The notes below the pieces were generated by a model. That model was not told the origin of the DNA. It made no database searches and saw only the letters and a list, made by a program, of their open reading frames with translations. DNA of 64,000 nt from Kytococcus sedentarius DSM 20547 (lineage in GTDB: Bacteria > Actinomycetota > Actinomycetes > Actinomycetales > Dermatophilaceae). The position numbers and the translations under genes are program-made. The stretch's first letter is position 1. Every line of letters starts with the position of its first letter. Below, piece by piece: positions 46,485 to 55,590 of this stretch. The stretch lies in assembly GCF_000023925.1 (NCBI RefSeq), contig NC_013169.1:1860001-1924000 (forward strand), in the 5' to 3' direction.

Positions 46485-47558
46485 TCAGCCCTCCCCGGCG
46501 AGCAGCTGGGCCTCGTGGTCGGCCACCAGGGAGTCGATCACCGCATCGAGGTCCCCGTCCAGCACCGCCGGCAGGTTGTGCGCCTTGTACCCCGTGCGGT
46601 GGTCGCTCACCCGGCTCTCCGGGAAGTTGTACGTCCGCACCCGCTCGCTGCGGTCCACGGTGCGCACCTGCGCGCGGCGGGCCTGCGAGACCTCCGCCTG
46701 GGCCTCCTCCAGCGCCATCCGCCGCAGCCGGGAGGCCAGCACCCGCAGGGCCGCCTCCTTGTTCTGCAGCTGGGACTTCTCGTTCTGGCAGGTCACGACC
46801 ACGCCGGTGGGTAGGTGCGTGAGGCGGACGGCCGAGTCGGTGGTGTTGACGCTCTGCCCACCCGGGCCCGAGCTGCGGTAGACGTCCACCTTGAGGTCGG
46901 CCGGGGCGATCTCCACCTCACCGGGGTCGTCGACCTCCGGCAGCACCAGCACCCCCACCGCCGAGGTGTGGATGCGCCCCTGCGACTCGGTGACCGGCAC
47001 CCGCTGCACCCGGTGGACTCCCCCCTCGAACTTCAGCCGCGCCCACGGTGCGTCGCCCGGCTCCCCCGCACCCCGGGCCCGGATCGCCACCCGGGCGTCC
47101 TTCACCCCGCCCAGGTCCGATGCGGTGGACTCCAGCACCGTGGCCGCCCACCCGCGACGCTCGGCGTGGCGCAGGTACATGCGCACGAGCTCGTGGGCGA
47201 AGAGGGCGGACTCCTGACCGCCCTCCCCTGCCTTGACCTCGAGGATGACGTCCCGGTCGTCGTCCGGGTCGCGGGGCACCAGGGCGCGGGTGAGGGCCTC
47301 CTGCGCGGCCTCGAGCTCCTCGACCAGGGCCGGCAGCTCGGCCGCGAAGTCCGGCTCCTCGGCGGCCAGCTCGCGGGCGGCGGCGAGATCCTGCTCGGCG
47401 GCCTCCCGGCGGGCGGCCGCACGGGCCACGGGCTCGAGGGCCGCGTAGCCCCGAGCCGCGGCGCGGAAGCGTGCCGGGTCACCGACCACCTCCGGCCGGG
47501 CCATCTCGGCCTCGAGCCGTGCGTGCTCGGCCAGCGCCTCGCCCAGTGCCTCACTCAT
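46485..47558 (-). CDS. prfA: peptide chain release factor 1
   Basis: A 357-residue class-I release factor. The GGQ motif is in [20 protein letters not shown]. The stop-codon region carries [15 protein letters not shown] where RF1 has the PxT-like anticodon tripeptide; [14 protein letters not shown] and [20 protein letters not shown] are standard. ATG 47558 starts [20 protein letters not shown]. It lies 70 bp downstream of rpmE across a hairpin, and directly upstream of prmC. Confidence 0.96.
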   Translation of the reverse strand: MSEALGEALAEHARLEAEMARPEVVGDPARFRAAARGYAALEPVARAAARREAAEQDLAAARELAAEEPDFAAELPALVEELEAAQEALTRALVPRDPDDDRDVILEVKAGEGGQESALFAHELVRMYLRHAERRGWAATVLESTASDLGGVKDARVAIRARGAGEPGDAPWARLKFEGGVHRVQRVPVTESQGRIHTSAVGVLVLPEVDDPGEVEIAPADLKVDVYRSSGPGGQSVNTTDSAVRLTHLPTGVVVTCQNEKSQLQNKEAALRVLASRLRRMALEEAQAEVSQARRAQVRTVDRSERVRTYNFPESRVSDHRTGYKAHNLPAVLDGDLDAVIDSLVADHEAQLLAGEG

Positions 47559-47584
47559 CGTCACGTCCTCCTGCGGACATGATG

Positions 47585-47617
47585 ATGGCCGGGGACCCCC
47601 GTGGGGTACCCGGCCAT
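47585..47617 (-). terminator. hairpin between rpmE and prfA
   Basis: ATGGCCGGG (47585-47593) pairs with CCCGGCCAT (47609-47617), with an inner ACCCC/GGGGT stem. It lies 11 bases after the rpmE stop and could partly uncouple the abundant ribosomal protein message from prfA-prmC. Confidence 0.5.
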
Positions 47618-47628
47618 GACCAGATGTC

Positions 47629-47844
47629 TCAGTTGCCGGCCTTGTTGCCGTAGCGCTGCTGGAAGCGGGCCACGCGACCACCGGTGTCCAGGATCTTCTG
47701 CTTGCCGGTGTAGAAGGGGTGGCACTGGCTGCACACGTCCACGCTCATGCGGCCGCCGTCGGCGGTGCTGCGGGTCGTGAAGGTGCTGCCGCAGGTGCAC
47801 ACGACCTCGGTGGTGTCATACGCGGGGTGAATGTCCTTGCGCAT
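47629..47844 (-). CDS. rpmE: 50S ribosomal protein L31, zinc-containing type
   Basis: A 71-residue L31: [55 protein letters not shown]. The four zinc-binding Cys positions (CTC and CSQC) are all present, so this is the C+ form that serves as a zinc store, replaced by a Cys-free paralogue when zinc is short. ATG 47844 has AAGGAGA upstream. It normally follows rho directly; here 3.3 kb intervenes. Confidence 0.95.
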   Translation of the reverse strand: MRKDIHPAYDTTEVVCTCGSTFTTRSTADGGRMSVDVCSQCHPFYTGKQKILDTGGRVARFQQRYGNKAGN

Positions 47845-48141
47845 GGTGTCTCCTTGCTCAGGGGGTGATGCCCGGGTCGTCCGCGTGCCCGTGTGGACGG
47901 ATCGCCGCGTGCCGCTGCTGAGGTGCCCATCTCGACGCACTGGTCATGACCTACTGGTCACGACGTGCTGATCAGGATGACCAGCAGGAGGCGTGACGTG
48001 AACCGGACGCAACGACCTATTGTGCCACTGCCGTGCCCTGCCGCCAAACGGGCCCCGGGACCACCCTCGGCAGCGTGGTGCGGGACACGTCCACCTGCGG
48101 GCCCATGTGTGCCGGACCACACGCGAACTACAGTTCATCGC
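47845..48141. promoter_or_regulatory. 297-bp divergent region between rpmE and nfeD-type gene, with paired repeats
   Basis: This region must hold the rpmE promoter, needed because rho is remote, and the promoter of the nfeD-type gene. ACTGGTCATGAC (47939-47950) and ACTGGTCACGAC (47953-47964) are near-identical 12-mers with a 14-bp period, suggestive of an operator with dimer or multimer binding. No Zur-like palindrome was identified by eye. Otherwise nothing is seen. Confidence 0.35.
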
Positions 48142-48597
48142 ATGGTGGACTTTCTCCAAGAATCTCCGTGGTTGTGGTGGCTCGGCGCCGCCCTCGCCTT
48201 GGGCGCCGTGGAGATGATGACACTCGACTTCATGTTCCTGATGCTGGCGATCGGCGCCCTCGTGGCGATGGTCCTGGCCGCCCTGGGCCTGGGTTTCACC
48301 GGCCAGGTGGTCACCTTCGCCCTGGCCTCGCTGCTGCTGCTCTTCCTCGTGCGCCCGGTGCTCAAGCGCCGCCTGTTGGAGAACACCCCGCTGGCCGTGA
48401 CCAACGCCGCGGCGCTGAAGGGCCGCGACGCCCTGGTCACCGAGCCCGTCACCGAGCTGGCCGGCACCGTGAAGCTCGCCGGTGAGACGTGGACGGCCCG
48501 CCCGCAGTGGGACGGTGAGACCTTCGCCATCGGCGAGCGCGTCCGCATCGCCCGCATCGAGGGTGCGACGGCCCGCATCGAGCGCCTCGCGGCCTGA
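48142..48597 (+). CDS. NfeD-like membrane protein
   Basis: A 151-residue protein with an N-terminal hydrophobic region of three to four helices (LGAALALGAVEMMTLDFMFL, AIGALVAMVLAALGLGFTG, FALASLLLLFLVRPVL) and a C-terminal OB-fold NfeD domain (ALKGRDALVTEPVTELAGTV, GERVRIARIEGATARIERLA). Short NfeD proteins partner with SPFH proteins in membrane microdomains; the SPFH gene follows 67 bp downstream. Confidence 0.9.
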   Translation: MVDFLQESPWLWWLGAALALGAVEMMTLDFMFLMLAIGALVAMVLAALGLGFTGQVVTFALASLLLLFLVRPVLKRRLLENTPLAVTNAAALKGRDALVTEPVTELAGTVKLAGETWTARPQWDGETFAIGERVRIARIEGATARIERLAA

Positions 48598-48664
48598 CAC
48601 ACGCCGGACCCCTCCCCGAGTCCCCGACCCGACCGAACGACCGACCCGTCCCCAAGGAGGAGAC

Positions 48665-49915
48665 GTGCCCGAAGTCATCACAGCAGTGGTCCTGATACTG
48701 CTGCTCCTGTTCGTCGTCGTGGTGCTGGTGCGATCGATCATGATCGTGCCGCAGGCCACTGCGGTGATCGTGGAGCGCCTGGGCCGCTACAGCAAGACGC
48801 TGGACGCCGGCCTGAACCTGCTCATCCCGTTCGTCGACAAGTCGCGCGCCCGCGTCGACCTGCGTGAGCAGGTCGTCAGCTTCCCGCCGCAGCCGGTGAT
48901 CACCAGCGACAACCTGGTGGTCTCCATCGACACCGTCATCTACTTCCAGGTCACCGACCCGAAGTCCGCCACCTACGAGATCGCGAACTACATCTCGGGT
49001 ATCGAGCAGCTCACGGTCACCACCCTGCGAAACGTGATCGGTTCGCTGGACCTGGAGCAGACCCTGACCAGCCGCGACCAGATCAACGGCCGCCTGCGCG
49101 GCGTGCTGGACGAGGCCACCGGCCGCTGGGGCATCCGCGTGAACCGCGTGGAGCTCAAGGCGATCGACCCGCCGCCCAGCGTGCAGGACTCGATGGAGAA
49201 GCAGATGCGCGCCGAGCGTGACCGTCGCGCGGCCATCCTGAACGCCGAGGGTGTGAAGCAGTCGCAAATCCTGACGGCCGAGGGTGAGAAGCAGGCAGCC
49301 ATCCTGACCGCCGAGGGTGACGCGCAGGCCTCGGTGCTGCGCGCCCAGGGTGAGTCGCGCGCCATCATGCAGGTGTTCGACGCCATCCACCGCGGCAACC
49401 CGAACAGCAAGGTCTTCGCCTACCAGTACCTGCAGGCGTTGCCCAAGATCTCCGAGGGCGAGGCGAACAAGATGTTCTTCTTCCCCAGCGAGATCACCGA
49501 CGCGCTCAAGGGCGTGGGCGGCGTGCTGGGCGGCCAGCCCGGGCTCGACGACGGGCGCGGTTCGGTCCACGAGACCAACACGATGGGCGAGCCGATGACG
49601 CTCGACATCGAGGAGACCAACCTGGAGGACCCGGCCGAGGCGCTGCGCAAGGCGCGCGCAGAGGCCCGTGGCGCCACCGACGAGGTCGCCGACTCGGCCA
49701 CCGCTCGACGCGGTTCCGCTGCGGGCATGGGCGGTCTGGGCGGCTCCACCCCGGCAGGTGGCTCGGCCATCCAGAGCAACCCGGGGCTGGACACGCACGC
49801 GGACGACGAGCCGCAGCGCAACTCTCCCATGCGGGACGACCAGCCGGGCCGTGAGCCCGGTCAGGGTGGCCAGCAGTGGCCGCAGGACGGCCCCGAGGGT
49901 CGCCCGCAGGGCTGA
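48665..49915 (+). CDS. SPFH/band-7 (stomatin/paraslipin-like) membrane protein
   Basis: A 416-residue protein: one N-terminal helix (VITAVVLILLLLFVVVVLVR), SPFH domain (VPQATAVIVERLGRYSKTLD, DLREQVVSFPPQPVITSDNL, YEIANYISGIEQLTVTTLRN VIGSLDLEQTLTSRDQIN region), then an alternating AEG coiled coil (AILNAEGVKQSQILTAEGEK QAAILTAEGDAQ) and a variable acidic/Gly-rich tail of ~110 residues. It oligomerises in the membrane and scaffolds proteolysis or repair factors. GTG 48665 has AGGAGGAGA in front. Pairs with the nfeD-type gene. Confidence 0.93.
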   Translation: MPEVITAVVLILLLLFVVVVLVRSIMIVPQATAVIVERLGRYSKTLDAGLNLLIPFVDKSRARVDLREQVVSFPPQPVITSDNLVVSIDTVIYFQVTDPKSATYEIANYISGIEQLTVTTLRNVIGSLDLEQTLTSRDQINGRLRGVLDEATGRWGIRVNRVELKAIDPPPSVQDSMEKQMRAERDRRAAILNAEGVKQSQILTAEGEKQAAILTAEGDAQASVLRAQGESRAIMQVFDAIHRGNPNSKVFAYQYLQALPKISEGEANKMFFFPSEITDALKGVGGVLGGQPGLDDGRGSVHETNTMGEPMTLDIEETNLEDPAEALRKARAEARGATDEVADSATARRGSAAGMGGLGGSTPAGGSAIQSNPGLDTHADDEPQRNSPMRDDQPGREPGQGGQQWPQDGPEGRPQG

Positions 49916-49940
49916 CACCGGCGCCCACCCGGCAATCGAC

Positions 49941-49977
49941 GAAGGGCCGCTCCCGCACAGTGCGGGAGCGGCCCTTC
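49941..49977. terminator. bidirectional terminator between the SPFH and hydroquinone reductase genes
   Basis: A perfect 17-bp stem GAAGGGCCGCTCCCGCA (49941-49957) / TGCGGGAGCGGCCCTTC (49961-49977) with a three-base loop. It is the longest perfect hairpin seen in the window and lies between convergent genes. Confidence 0.9.
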
Positions 49978-50018
49978 GGGCTGTGGGGGTGCCGGTCGGC
50001 CCGGTCGGCCCACCGGGG

Positions 50019-51076
50019 TCAGAGCGGCGTGTTCTCCGCCGGGACCTGCTCCGATGCGGGGACCGGCCCCGGCGCGTGCCGGCACCGAACGGCGAGCCGC
50101 CGAGCTCCTCGCGGCCGTGGGGCTCGAGCAGCCAGGCCATGTCCGGCCCCGCGGGCACGATGCCGGTGGGGTTCACCTCGCGGTGCACCTCGTAGTAGTG
50201 CTGCTTGATCTGCTCGAAGTCCGTGGTGTCGCCGAAGCCCGGGGTCTGGAAGAGGTCCCGCAGGTAGGCCGAGAGCACCGGCATCGCCCGCAGCGTGGAG
50301 CGGTTGCACTTGAAGTGCCCCTGGTACACCGGGTCGAAGCGCACCAGCGTGGTGAACAGCCGGATGTCGGCCTCGGTGATGTGCTCGCCCACCAGGTAGC
50401 GGCGGTCGGCCAAGTGCTCCTCCAGCCAGTCCAGCGCCGTCCAGAGCCGGTCGTAGGCGTCCTCGTAGGCCTGCTGGTCGGCCGCGAAGCCGCAGCGGTA
50501 GACGCCGTTGTTCACCTCGGTGTAGATGCGCTTCATGATCGGGTCCATCTCGGCCCGCAGCGCCTCGGGGTACAGGTCCGGCGCCCCCTCGCGGTGGTGC
50601 GCGGTCCACTCGCTGGAGAAGTCGAGCGTCAGCTGTGCGAAGTCGTTGGTGACCACTTGCCCGGAGGCCACCTCCACCATCGCCGGGACGGTGATGCCCA
50701 GCGGGTAGTCGGGCACGCGGGCGTTGTAGCACTCGCGCAGCCGGTGCACCCCGAGCACGGGGTCGAGGCCGTCGGGATCGAGGTCGAAGTTCCAGGAGGC
50801 CTCGCCGTGCACGGGGTGGGCCAGGCCCAGGGAGATGACCTCCTCCAGGCCCAGCAGGCGGCGCACGATGACGGTGCGGTGCGCCCACGGGCAGGCCCGT
50901 GCGGCGACCAGCCGGTAGCGGCCGGCCTCCACCGGCCAGGTCATCTCCCCCACCTTCTCGCCGGTCGGGCCGGGGGTGGGGGCGTCGGCGGAGATGCGGT
51001 CGGCGAGGTAGCGGGTGTCTCGTTCGAAGGCGCCCTCACTGGACGCGTTGCGGGCCGGGGCCTCATCCGTGGTCAT
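50019..51076 (-). CDS. glutathionyl-hydroquinone reductase (ECM4/YqjG, Xi-class GST), with a probable 2-base frameshift near the 3' end
   Basis: Reduces glutathionyl- or, in this lineage, probably mycothiol-linked hydroquinones. The catalytic Cys is in YRLVAARACPWAHRTVIVRR; VYRCGFAADQQAYEDAYDRL, RRYLVGEHITEADIRLFTTL and VYQGHFKCNRSTLRAMPVLS are hallmark blocks. In its own frame there is no stop: after GGSPFGAGT it would read on far past the terminator at 49941. Removing two bases (a repeated CG near 50073-50078) restores an ending GPVPASEQVPAENTPL and TGA at 50021-50019, giving 351 residues. It lies between rho and rpmE on their strand. Confidence 0.88.
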
Positions 51077-51119
51077 GTGTTCACGGTAGGCCCCGGCCCG
51101 GTCCGGCGGGTGAGGCGGG

Positions 51120-51148
51120 CTCACCCCATCAAGGAGGGATGAGGTGAG
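51120..51148 (-). terminator. hairpin downstream of rho
   Basis: CTCACCCCATC (51120-51130) and GATGAGGTGAG (51138-51148) form an 11-bp stem with one mismatch, 20 bases after the rho stop. A third copy, CTCACCCCATC, follows at 51150-51160, giving an alternative pairing. It separates rho from the reductase gene. Confidence 0.6.
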
Positions 51149-51167
51149 CTCACCCCATCGAAGAGGG

Positions 51168-53342
51168 TCAGTCCTCCTCGTCCTCCAGCTTGATCGAGGA
51201 GGTCTGCTGCACCTGCATCAGGAACTCGCCGTTGCTGCCGGTCTTGCGCATGCGGTCCAGCAGCAGCTCGATCGAGGCCTGGCTGTCCAGCGCGGAGAGC
51301 ACGCGGCGCAGCTTCCAGACCACCTTGAGCTCCTCGGCGTTGAGGAGGATCTCCTCCTTGCGGGTGCCCGAGGCGTTGACGTCCACGGCCGGGAAGATGC
51401 GGCGGTCGGCGAGCTGGCGCGAGAGACGCAGCTCCATGTTGCCGGTGCCCTTGAACTCCTCGAAGATCACCTCGTCCATCTTCGATCCGGTCTCCACCAG
51501 CGCCGTGGCGAGGATGGTGAGCGAGCCACCGTTCTCGATGTTGCGCGCGGCACCGAAGAAGCGCTTCGGCGGGTACAGCGCCGAGGAGTCCACACCACCG
51601 GACAGGATCCGGCCGGAGGCGGGCGCCGCGATGTTGTAGGCGCGGCCCAGACGGGTGATGGAGTCCAGCAGCACCACCACGTCCTTGCCCATCTCCACGA
51701 GACGCTTGGCGCGCTCGATGGCGAGCTCGGCCACGATCGTGTGGTCGTCGGCGGGACGGTCGAAGGTGGAGGCGATGACCTCACCGGCGACCGTGCGCTG
51801 CATGTCGGTGACCTCCTCGGGGCGCTCGTCCACCAGGACGATCATGAGGTGCGCCTCGGGGTTGTTCTCCGTGATGGCGTTGGCGATGGCCTGCAGGATC
51901 ATCGTCTTGCCGGCCTTCGGCGGGGCCACGATGAGGCCGCGCTGGCCCTTGCCGATCGGCGCCACCAGGTCGATGATCCGGTTGGTGTAGTTCTTCTGGC
52001 CGTTCTCCAGGCGCATGCGGTGCTGCGGGTAGAGCGGCGTGAGCTTGCCGAACTCCACGCGGCGGCGCGCATCCTCGGGGTCCAGGCCGTTGACCTGGTC
52101 AACCTTCACCAAGGCGTTGAACTTGTTCTTGTTCGCCTTCTGGTTGCGGCGGCCCTGCTGCGGGGTGGGCGTCGAGTTGTCGTCCTCGAGGTCGTGACGC
52201 GGCTTGATGCGGCCGATCACGGCGTCACCCTTGCGCAGGCCGTGGCGCTTGATCATCTGCATGGGCACGTAGACGTCGCTCGGGCCGGGCAGGTAGCCGG
52301 TGGTGCGCACGAACCCGTAGGAGTCGAGCACGTCCAGGATGCCGGCGATCGGCACCAGGTCGGCGTCGTTGTCCTGGCCGCCGCGGTTCTGGTTGCGGTC
52401 CTGGTTGCGGTTCTGCTGGCCACCGCCCTGCTGGTCCCCGCGGTCCTGGCGGCCGTCGCGGTCGCCCCGGCCGTCGCGGTTCTGCTGACCGCCCTGCTGA
52501 TCGTCGTCCCCACGACCGCGGCCCCGGTTGCGACGGTTGCGGCGGCTGCGGCGTCGTCCGCCGCGCTCGTCGTCCTCGTCGTCGCCGCCCCGGTCCGGTC
52601 CGTTGTCCCCACGGCTGTCCTGGCCCTGACGGGGGTCGTCCTGGGCGCGGTCGCCCCGGTTGCCGCGGTCCCCGCGGGACTCGCGCTGCTGGCCGTCCTG
52701 CTCGTCGCGGTCCTCGCGCTGGCCCCGGTCGTCGCGCTCGTCGGTCTGCGGTGCCTGCTGGAACTGCTGCTCACGCTGGGTGCGGGCGTCGTCCTGCTGG
52801 TCCCGGGAGCTGCGGTCGTCCTGGCCCTGCTGGCCGCGCGCACCGCGCTCGTCCTGCTGGTGGTCGTCCTGCTGGCCGTCCTGACCGGACTCGCCGCGGG
52901 TGCGGCCGCCACGGCGACCACGACGGGTGCGGCCGGAGCCGCCGTCGCTGTCGTCGCCCTCATCGGACGTGTTCTGGGTGCCGCGCGTCCCCGGGGCGTC
53001 CTGGACGTCCTCGGGGGTCGACGCGGCCGCGTTCTCGGGGGCGTCGGAGGTCGTGGTGCCGGCGGTGGGAGCCTGCCCCGCATCGCTGGTGGCGCGGGTG
53101 CGCTCACGGCGGGGGGCGGCCTGCTCGGCCTGCTCGGTCTCCCCACCCTGTGCGGCCGCGGACGGCTGGGCGGACCCGGCGTCCACGCGCGCCTGGCGGA
53201 TCTCGGCGACCAGGTCCCCCTTGCGCTTCTTGGTGGTGTCGATGCCCATGCTGGCGGCCAGCTCCTGGAGCTCGGCCAGGCGGAGAACGCTCAGGGCCGT
53301 GGAACGCTTCGGGTTCTCGGCCGGCTGGGTCATGTCAATCAT
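51168..53342 (-). CDS. rho: transcription termination factor Rho with a large Arg/Gly/Asp/Asn/Gln-rich N-terminal insert
   Basis: A 724-residue hexameric RNA helicase. Rho_N (STALSVLRLAELQELAASMG, residues ~14-45) is followed by ~240 residues of hydrophilic sequence (RRGRRGGRTRGESGQDGQQD, then many R/D/Q/G/N stretches), the cold-shock RNA-binding domain (DLVPIAGILDVLDSYGFVRT, GPSDVYVPMQMIKRHGLRKG), and the ATPase with P-loop LIVAPPKAGKTMILQAIANA (~residue 479), VLLDSITRLGRAYN and KTGSNGEF near the end. Such inserts are an actinobacterial trait and can bind structured or GC-rich RNA. ATG 53342 has GGAAGGA five bases ahead. Confidence 0.96.
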   Translation of the reverse strand: MIDMTQPAENPKRSTALSVLRLAELQELAASMGIDTTKKRKGDLVAEIRQARVDAGSAQPSAAAQGGETEQAEQAAPRRERTRATSDAGQAPTAGTTTSDAPENAAASTPEDVQDAPGTRGTQNTSDEGDDSDGGSGRTRRGRRGGRTRGESGQDGQQDDHQQDERGARGQQGQDDRSSRDQQDDARTQREQQFQQAPQTDERDDRGQREDRDEQDGQQRESRGDRGNRGDRAQDDPRQGQDSRGDNGPDRGGDDEDDERGGRRRSRRNRRNRGRGRGDDDQQGGQQNRDGRGDRDGRQDRGDQQGGGQQNRNQDRNQNRGGQDNDADLVPIAGILDVLDSYGFVRTTGYLPGPSDVYVPMQMIKRHGLRKGDAVIGRIKPRHDLEDDNSTPTPQQGRRNQKANKNKFNALVKVDQVNGLDPEDARRRVEFGKLTPLYPQHRMRLENGQKNYTNRIIDLVAPIGKGQRGLIVAPPKAGKTMILQAIANAITENNPEAHLMIVLVDERPEEVTDMQRTVAGEVIASTFDRPADDHTIVAELAIERAKRLVEMGKDVVVLLDSITRLGRAYNIAAPASGRILSGGVDSSALYPPKRFFGAARNIENGGSLTILATALVETGSKMDEVIFEEFKGTGNMELRLSRQLADRRIFPAVDVNASGTRKEEILLNAEELKVVWKLRRVLSALDSQASIELLLDRMRKTGSNGEFLMQVQQTSSIKLEDEED

Positions 53343-53711
53343 GCATGTCCTTCCAACCTGCGCCAGAGGGGCGCAGAAGTGATGGATTCGGCGCGACGCC
53401 AGGCGCGCCGTACGGCGCGGGGACGGTCGTGCTCGGTTACTGGCCGATGAGGATCGCCGTGCTGGCGAGCGGTCGTTCAACCGGGTTCGTCATCACAGTC
53501 GGATCAGACCCATGCGACTGCGTGGGATCCGCGGGACGACCCTCGGGCCGGGAGATGCCGGAGTGGAACGAGTGTTCCTGCCGACGCTCGTCACACTATC
53601 ACCGGCCGAGACGCCCCGGGGCACCCCGTGCTGCGAGCACGCCGGGCAGTGTTGGGCGGGCTTGTCGGCTCAGCCGGCCGGCGGGGACGCTGCGGCCAGC
53701 TGAGCCGCGGC
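53343..53711. other. 369-bp region between argS and rho
   Basis: No gene is supported. The region holds the rho promoter and a probably long 5' untranslated leader, in line with the self-regulation of rho known in other bacteria, where the leader is a Rho target. GGCGCGACGCCAGGCGCGCC near 53390 and paired CGGCCGGC elements near 53680 can fold. The threonine-pathway genes that often precede rho in actinobacteria are absent. Confidence 0.4.
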
Positions 53712-55355
53712 TCACATGCGCTCGGGCGCCGAGACCCCCAGCAGGTCCAGCCCACGGCGCAGCACCACGCCGGTGGCGTCGTTCAGCATCAGCCGGCTGC
53801 GGTGCAAGTCGGTGACCTCCTCACCGTCGCGCGGGCGCACGCGGCAGGCGTCGTACCACTTGTGGAAGGCACCGGCCAGGCCCTCGAGGTAGCGGGCCAC
53901 CCGGTGCGGCTCACGCAACTCGGCGGCCTGGGCCACCACGCGCGGGAAGTCGCCCAGCGCGGCCAGCAACGTCGCCTCGGTGGGGTCATTCAGCAGGGAC
54001 GGGTCGAAGCCCTCGGCGCGGCTCACCCCATCGGCGGCGGCGAGGCGCGCGACGTTCGCGGTGCGCGCGTGGGCGTACTGCACGTAGAAGACCGGGTTGT
54101 CGTTGGTCTGCTTGCGCAGCTCCTCGCCGTCGAGCTCCAGCGGGGTGTCCGCCGGGTAGCGGCCCAGCGAGTAACGGATGGCGTCGGCGCCGATCCACTC
54201 GAGCATGTCGCGCAGGTCCACCACGTTGCCGGCGCGCTTGCTCAGGCGGGCACCGTTGATGCTGATGAGCTGGCCGATGCGGATCTCGATGTCCTTGGCC
54301 GGGTCGTCACCGGCGGCGGCGCTGATGGCCTTGAGGCGGTTGACGTAGCCGTGGTGGTCGGCGCCCAGCAGGTAGATCTTCTCGGTGAAGCCGCGGTCCT
54401 TCTTGCTGAGGTAGTAGGCGGCGTCGGAGGCGAAGTAGGTGGGCTCGCCGTTGGCGCGCACCAGCACGCGGTCCTTGTCGTCGGTGAAGTCGGTGGTGCG
54501 CAGCCAGACCGCGCCGCCCTCCTCGTAGACGTGGCCCTGCTCGCGCAGGCGCTCCACGGCCTTCTCCACCAAGCCGCTGGAATGCAGGCTGGCCTCGGAG
54601 AACCAGACGTCGAAGTGCACGCCGAAGGCGTCCAGCGTGTCCTTGATCTGCTGCAGCATCATCGGGTAGCCGAGCTCGCGGGCAGCGGTGACAGCCTCGT
54701 CCTGCGGGAGCTCGGCCAGGTCGGGGCGCTGCTCCAGCGCGGCGGCGCCGAGCTCCTGGACGTACTCGCCGGGGTAGCCGCCCTCGGGGGTGGGCTCGCC
54801 CTTCGCCGCGGCTAGGACGCTGGCGCCAAACTTGTCCATCTGGGCGCCGGCGTCGTTGATGTAGTACTCGGCGGTGACGTCGGCGCCGCTCGCGGCGAGC
54901 AGTCGCCGCATCGAGTCGCCCAGGGCGGCCCAGCGGGTGTGGCCGACGTGCAGGTGGCCGGTGGGGTTGGCCGAGATGAACTCGAGGTTGATGGTGTGGC
55001 CAGTCAGGGCGTCGTTGTTGCCGTAGGTGGCGTCCCCCTCGACGATGGTGCGGGCCAGCTCACCAGCGCTCGCCGCATCGAGGGTGATGTTGAGGAAGCC
55101 GGGGCCGGCGATGTCGACGGCGGCCACCCCCTCGGCCTCGCGCAGGCGGGCGGCCACGATCTCGGCGAACTCGCGCGGGTTCATGCCGGCCTTCTTGGCC
55201 AGCTGCAGGGCGATGTTGCTGGCCCAGTCGCCGTGGTTGCGGTCCTTGGGTCGCTCCACGCGCACCTCGGCCGGGATCTCGACGGCGATCTGTCCGTCGG
55301 CGACGGCCGCCTCGAGGGCGGCGGTGATGGCCTGGGCGAGCTGCTCGGGAGTCAT
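53712..55355 (-). CDS. argS: arginyl-tRNA synthetase
   Basis: A 547-residue class-I synthetase. The HIGH-type motif is in SANPTGHLHVGHTRWAALGD; the KMSKS-equivalent is LSKRAGNVVDLRDML; the N-terminal Add-1 tRNA-binding domain includes RVERPKDRNHGDWASNIALQ LAKKAG region; the C-terminal DALR domain reads YVQYAHARTANVARL and ends VVLRRGLDLLGVSAPERM. It is divergent from tRNA-Arg(CCG), which starts 81 bp upstream. Confidence 0.97.
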   Translation of the reverse strand: MTPEQLAQAITAALEAAVADGQIAVEIPAEVRVERPKDRNHGDWASNIALQLAKKAGMNPREFAEIVAARLREAEGVAAVDIAGPGFLNITLDAASAGELARTIVEGDATYGNNDALTGHTINLEFISANPTGHLHVGHTRWAALGDSMRRLLAASGADVTAEYYINDAGAQMDKFGASVLAAAKGEPTPEGGYPGEYVQELGAAALEQRPDLAELPQDEAVTAARELGYPMMLQQIKDTLDAFGVHFDVWFSEASLHSSGLVEKAVERLREQGHVYEEGGAVWLRTTDFTDDKDRVLVRANGEPTYFASDAAYYLSKKDRGFTEKIYLLGADHHGYVNRLKAISAAAGDDPAKDIEIRIGQLISINGARLSKRAGNVVDLRDMLEWIGADAIRYSLGRYPADTPLELDGEELRKQTNDNPVFYVQYAHARTANVARLAAADGVSRAEGFDPSLLNDPTEATLLAALGDFPRVVAQAAELREPHRVARYLEGLAGAFHKWYDACRVRPRDGEEVTDLHRSRLMLNDATGVVLRRGLDLLGVSAPERM

Positions 55356-55436
55356 GCGCGAACCCTACCGAGGTGCGCTGGTAGGGTGTCCCCTCGGTTC
55401 ATCAGTCCGGCTCTTGGCCGGTTGTGTGGACACCGT

Positions 55437-55508
55437 GCCCCCGTAGCTCAGGGGATAGAGCACCGCCCTCCGGAGGCGGGAGCGCAGGTTCGAATCCTGC
55501 CGGGGGCG
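55437..55508 (+). tRNA. tRNA-Arg, anticodon CCG
   Basis: The cloverleaf is complete: acceptor GCCCCCG/CGGGGGC, D arm GCTC...GAGC, anticodon arm CCGCC-CTCCGGA-GGCGG with CCG at positions 34-36 (reads CGG), T arm GCAGG-TTCGAAT-CCTGC, discriminator G. CCA is not encoded. A perfect 14-bp hairpin follows at 55517-55549. Confidence 0.97.
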
Positions 55509-55516
55509 CACGGAAC

Positions 55517-55549
55517 GCAGGCCCCGGTCCACCACGGACCGGGGCCTGC
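55517..55549 (+). terminator. terminator of tRNA-Arg
   Basis: GCAGGCCCCGGTCC (55517-55530) pairs perfectly with GGACCGGGGCCTGC (55536-55549), loop ACCAC, nine bases after the tRNA. Confidence 0.88.
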
Positions 55550-55590
55550 GGCGTGCTTGGGGTGGTGCGGTGGCGGCGCCCAGCTCGTCA

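Noticed and set aside
48449-50018. Continuation of the hydroquinone reductase frame as a much longer fusion protein
   Set aside because: The extension is low-complexity, antisense to the SPFH gene and crosses the strongest terminator in the window; a 2-base frameshift is simpler.
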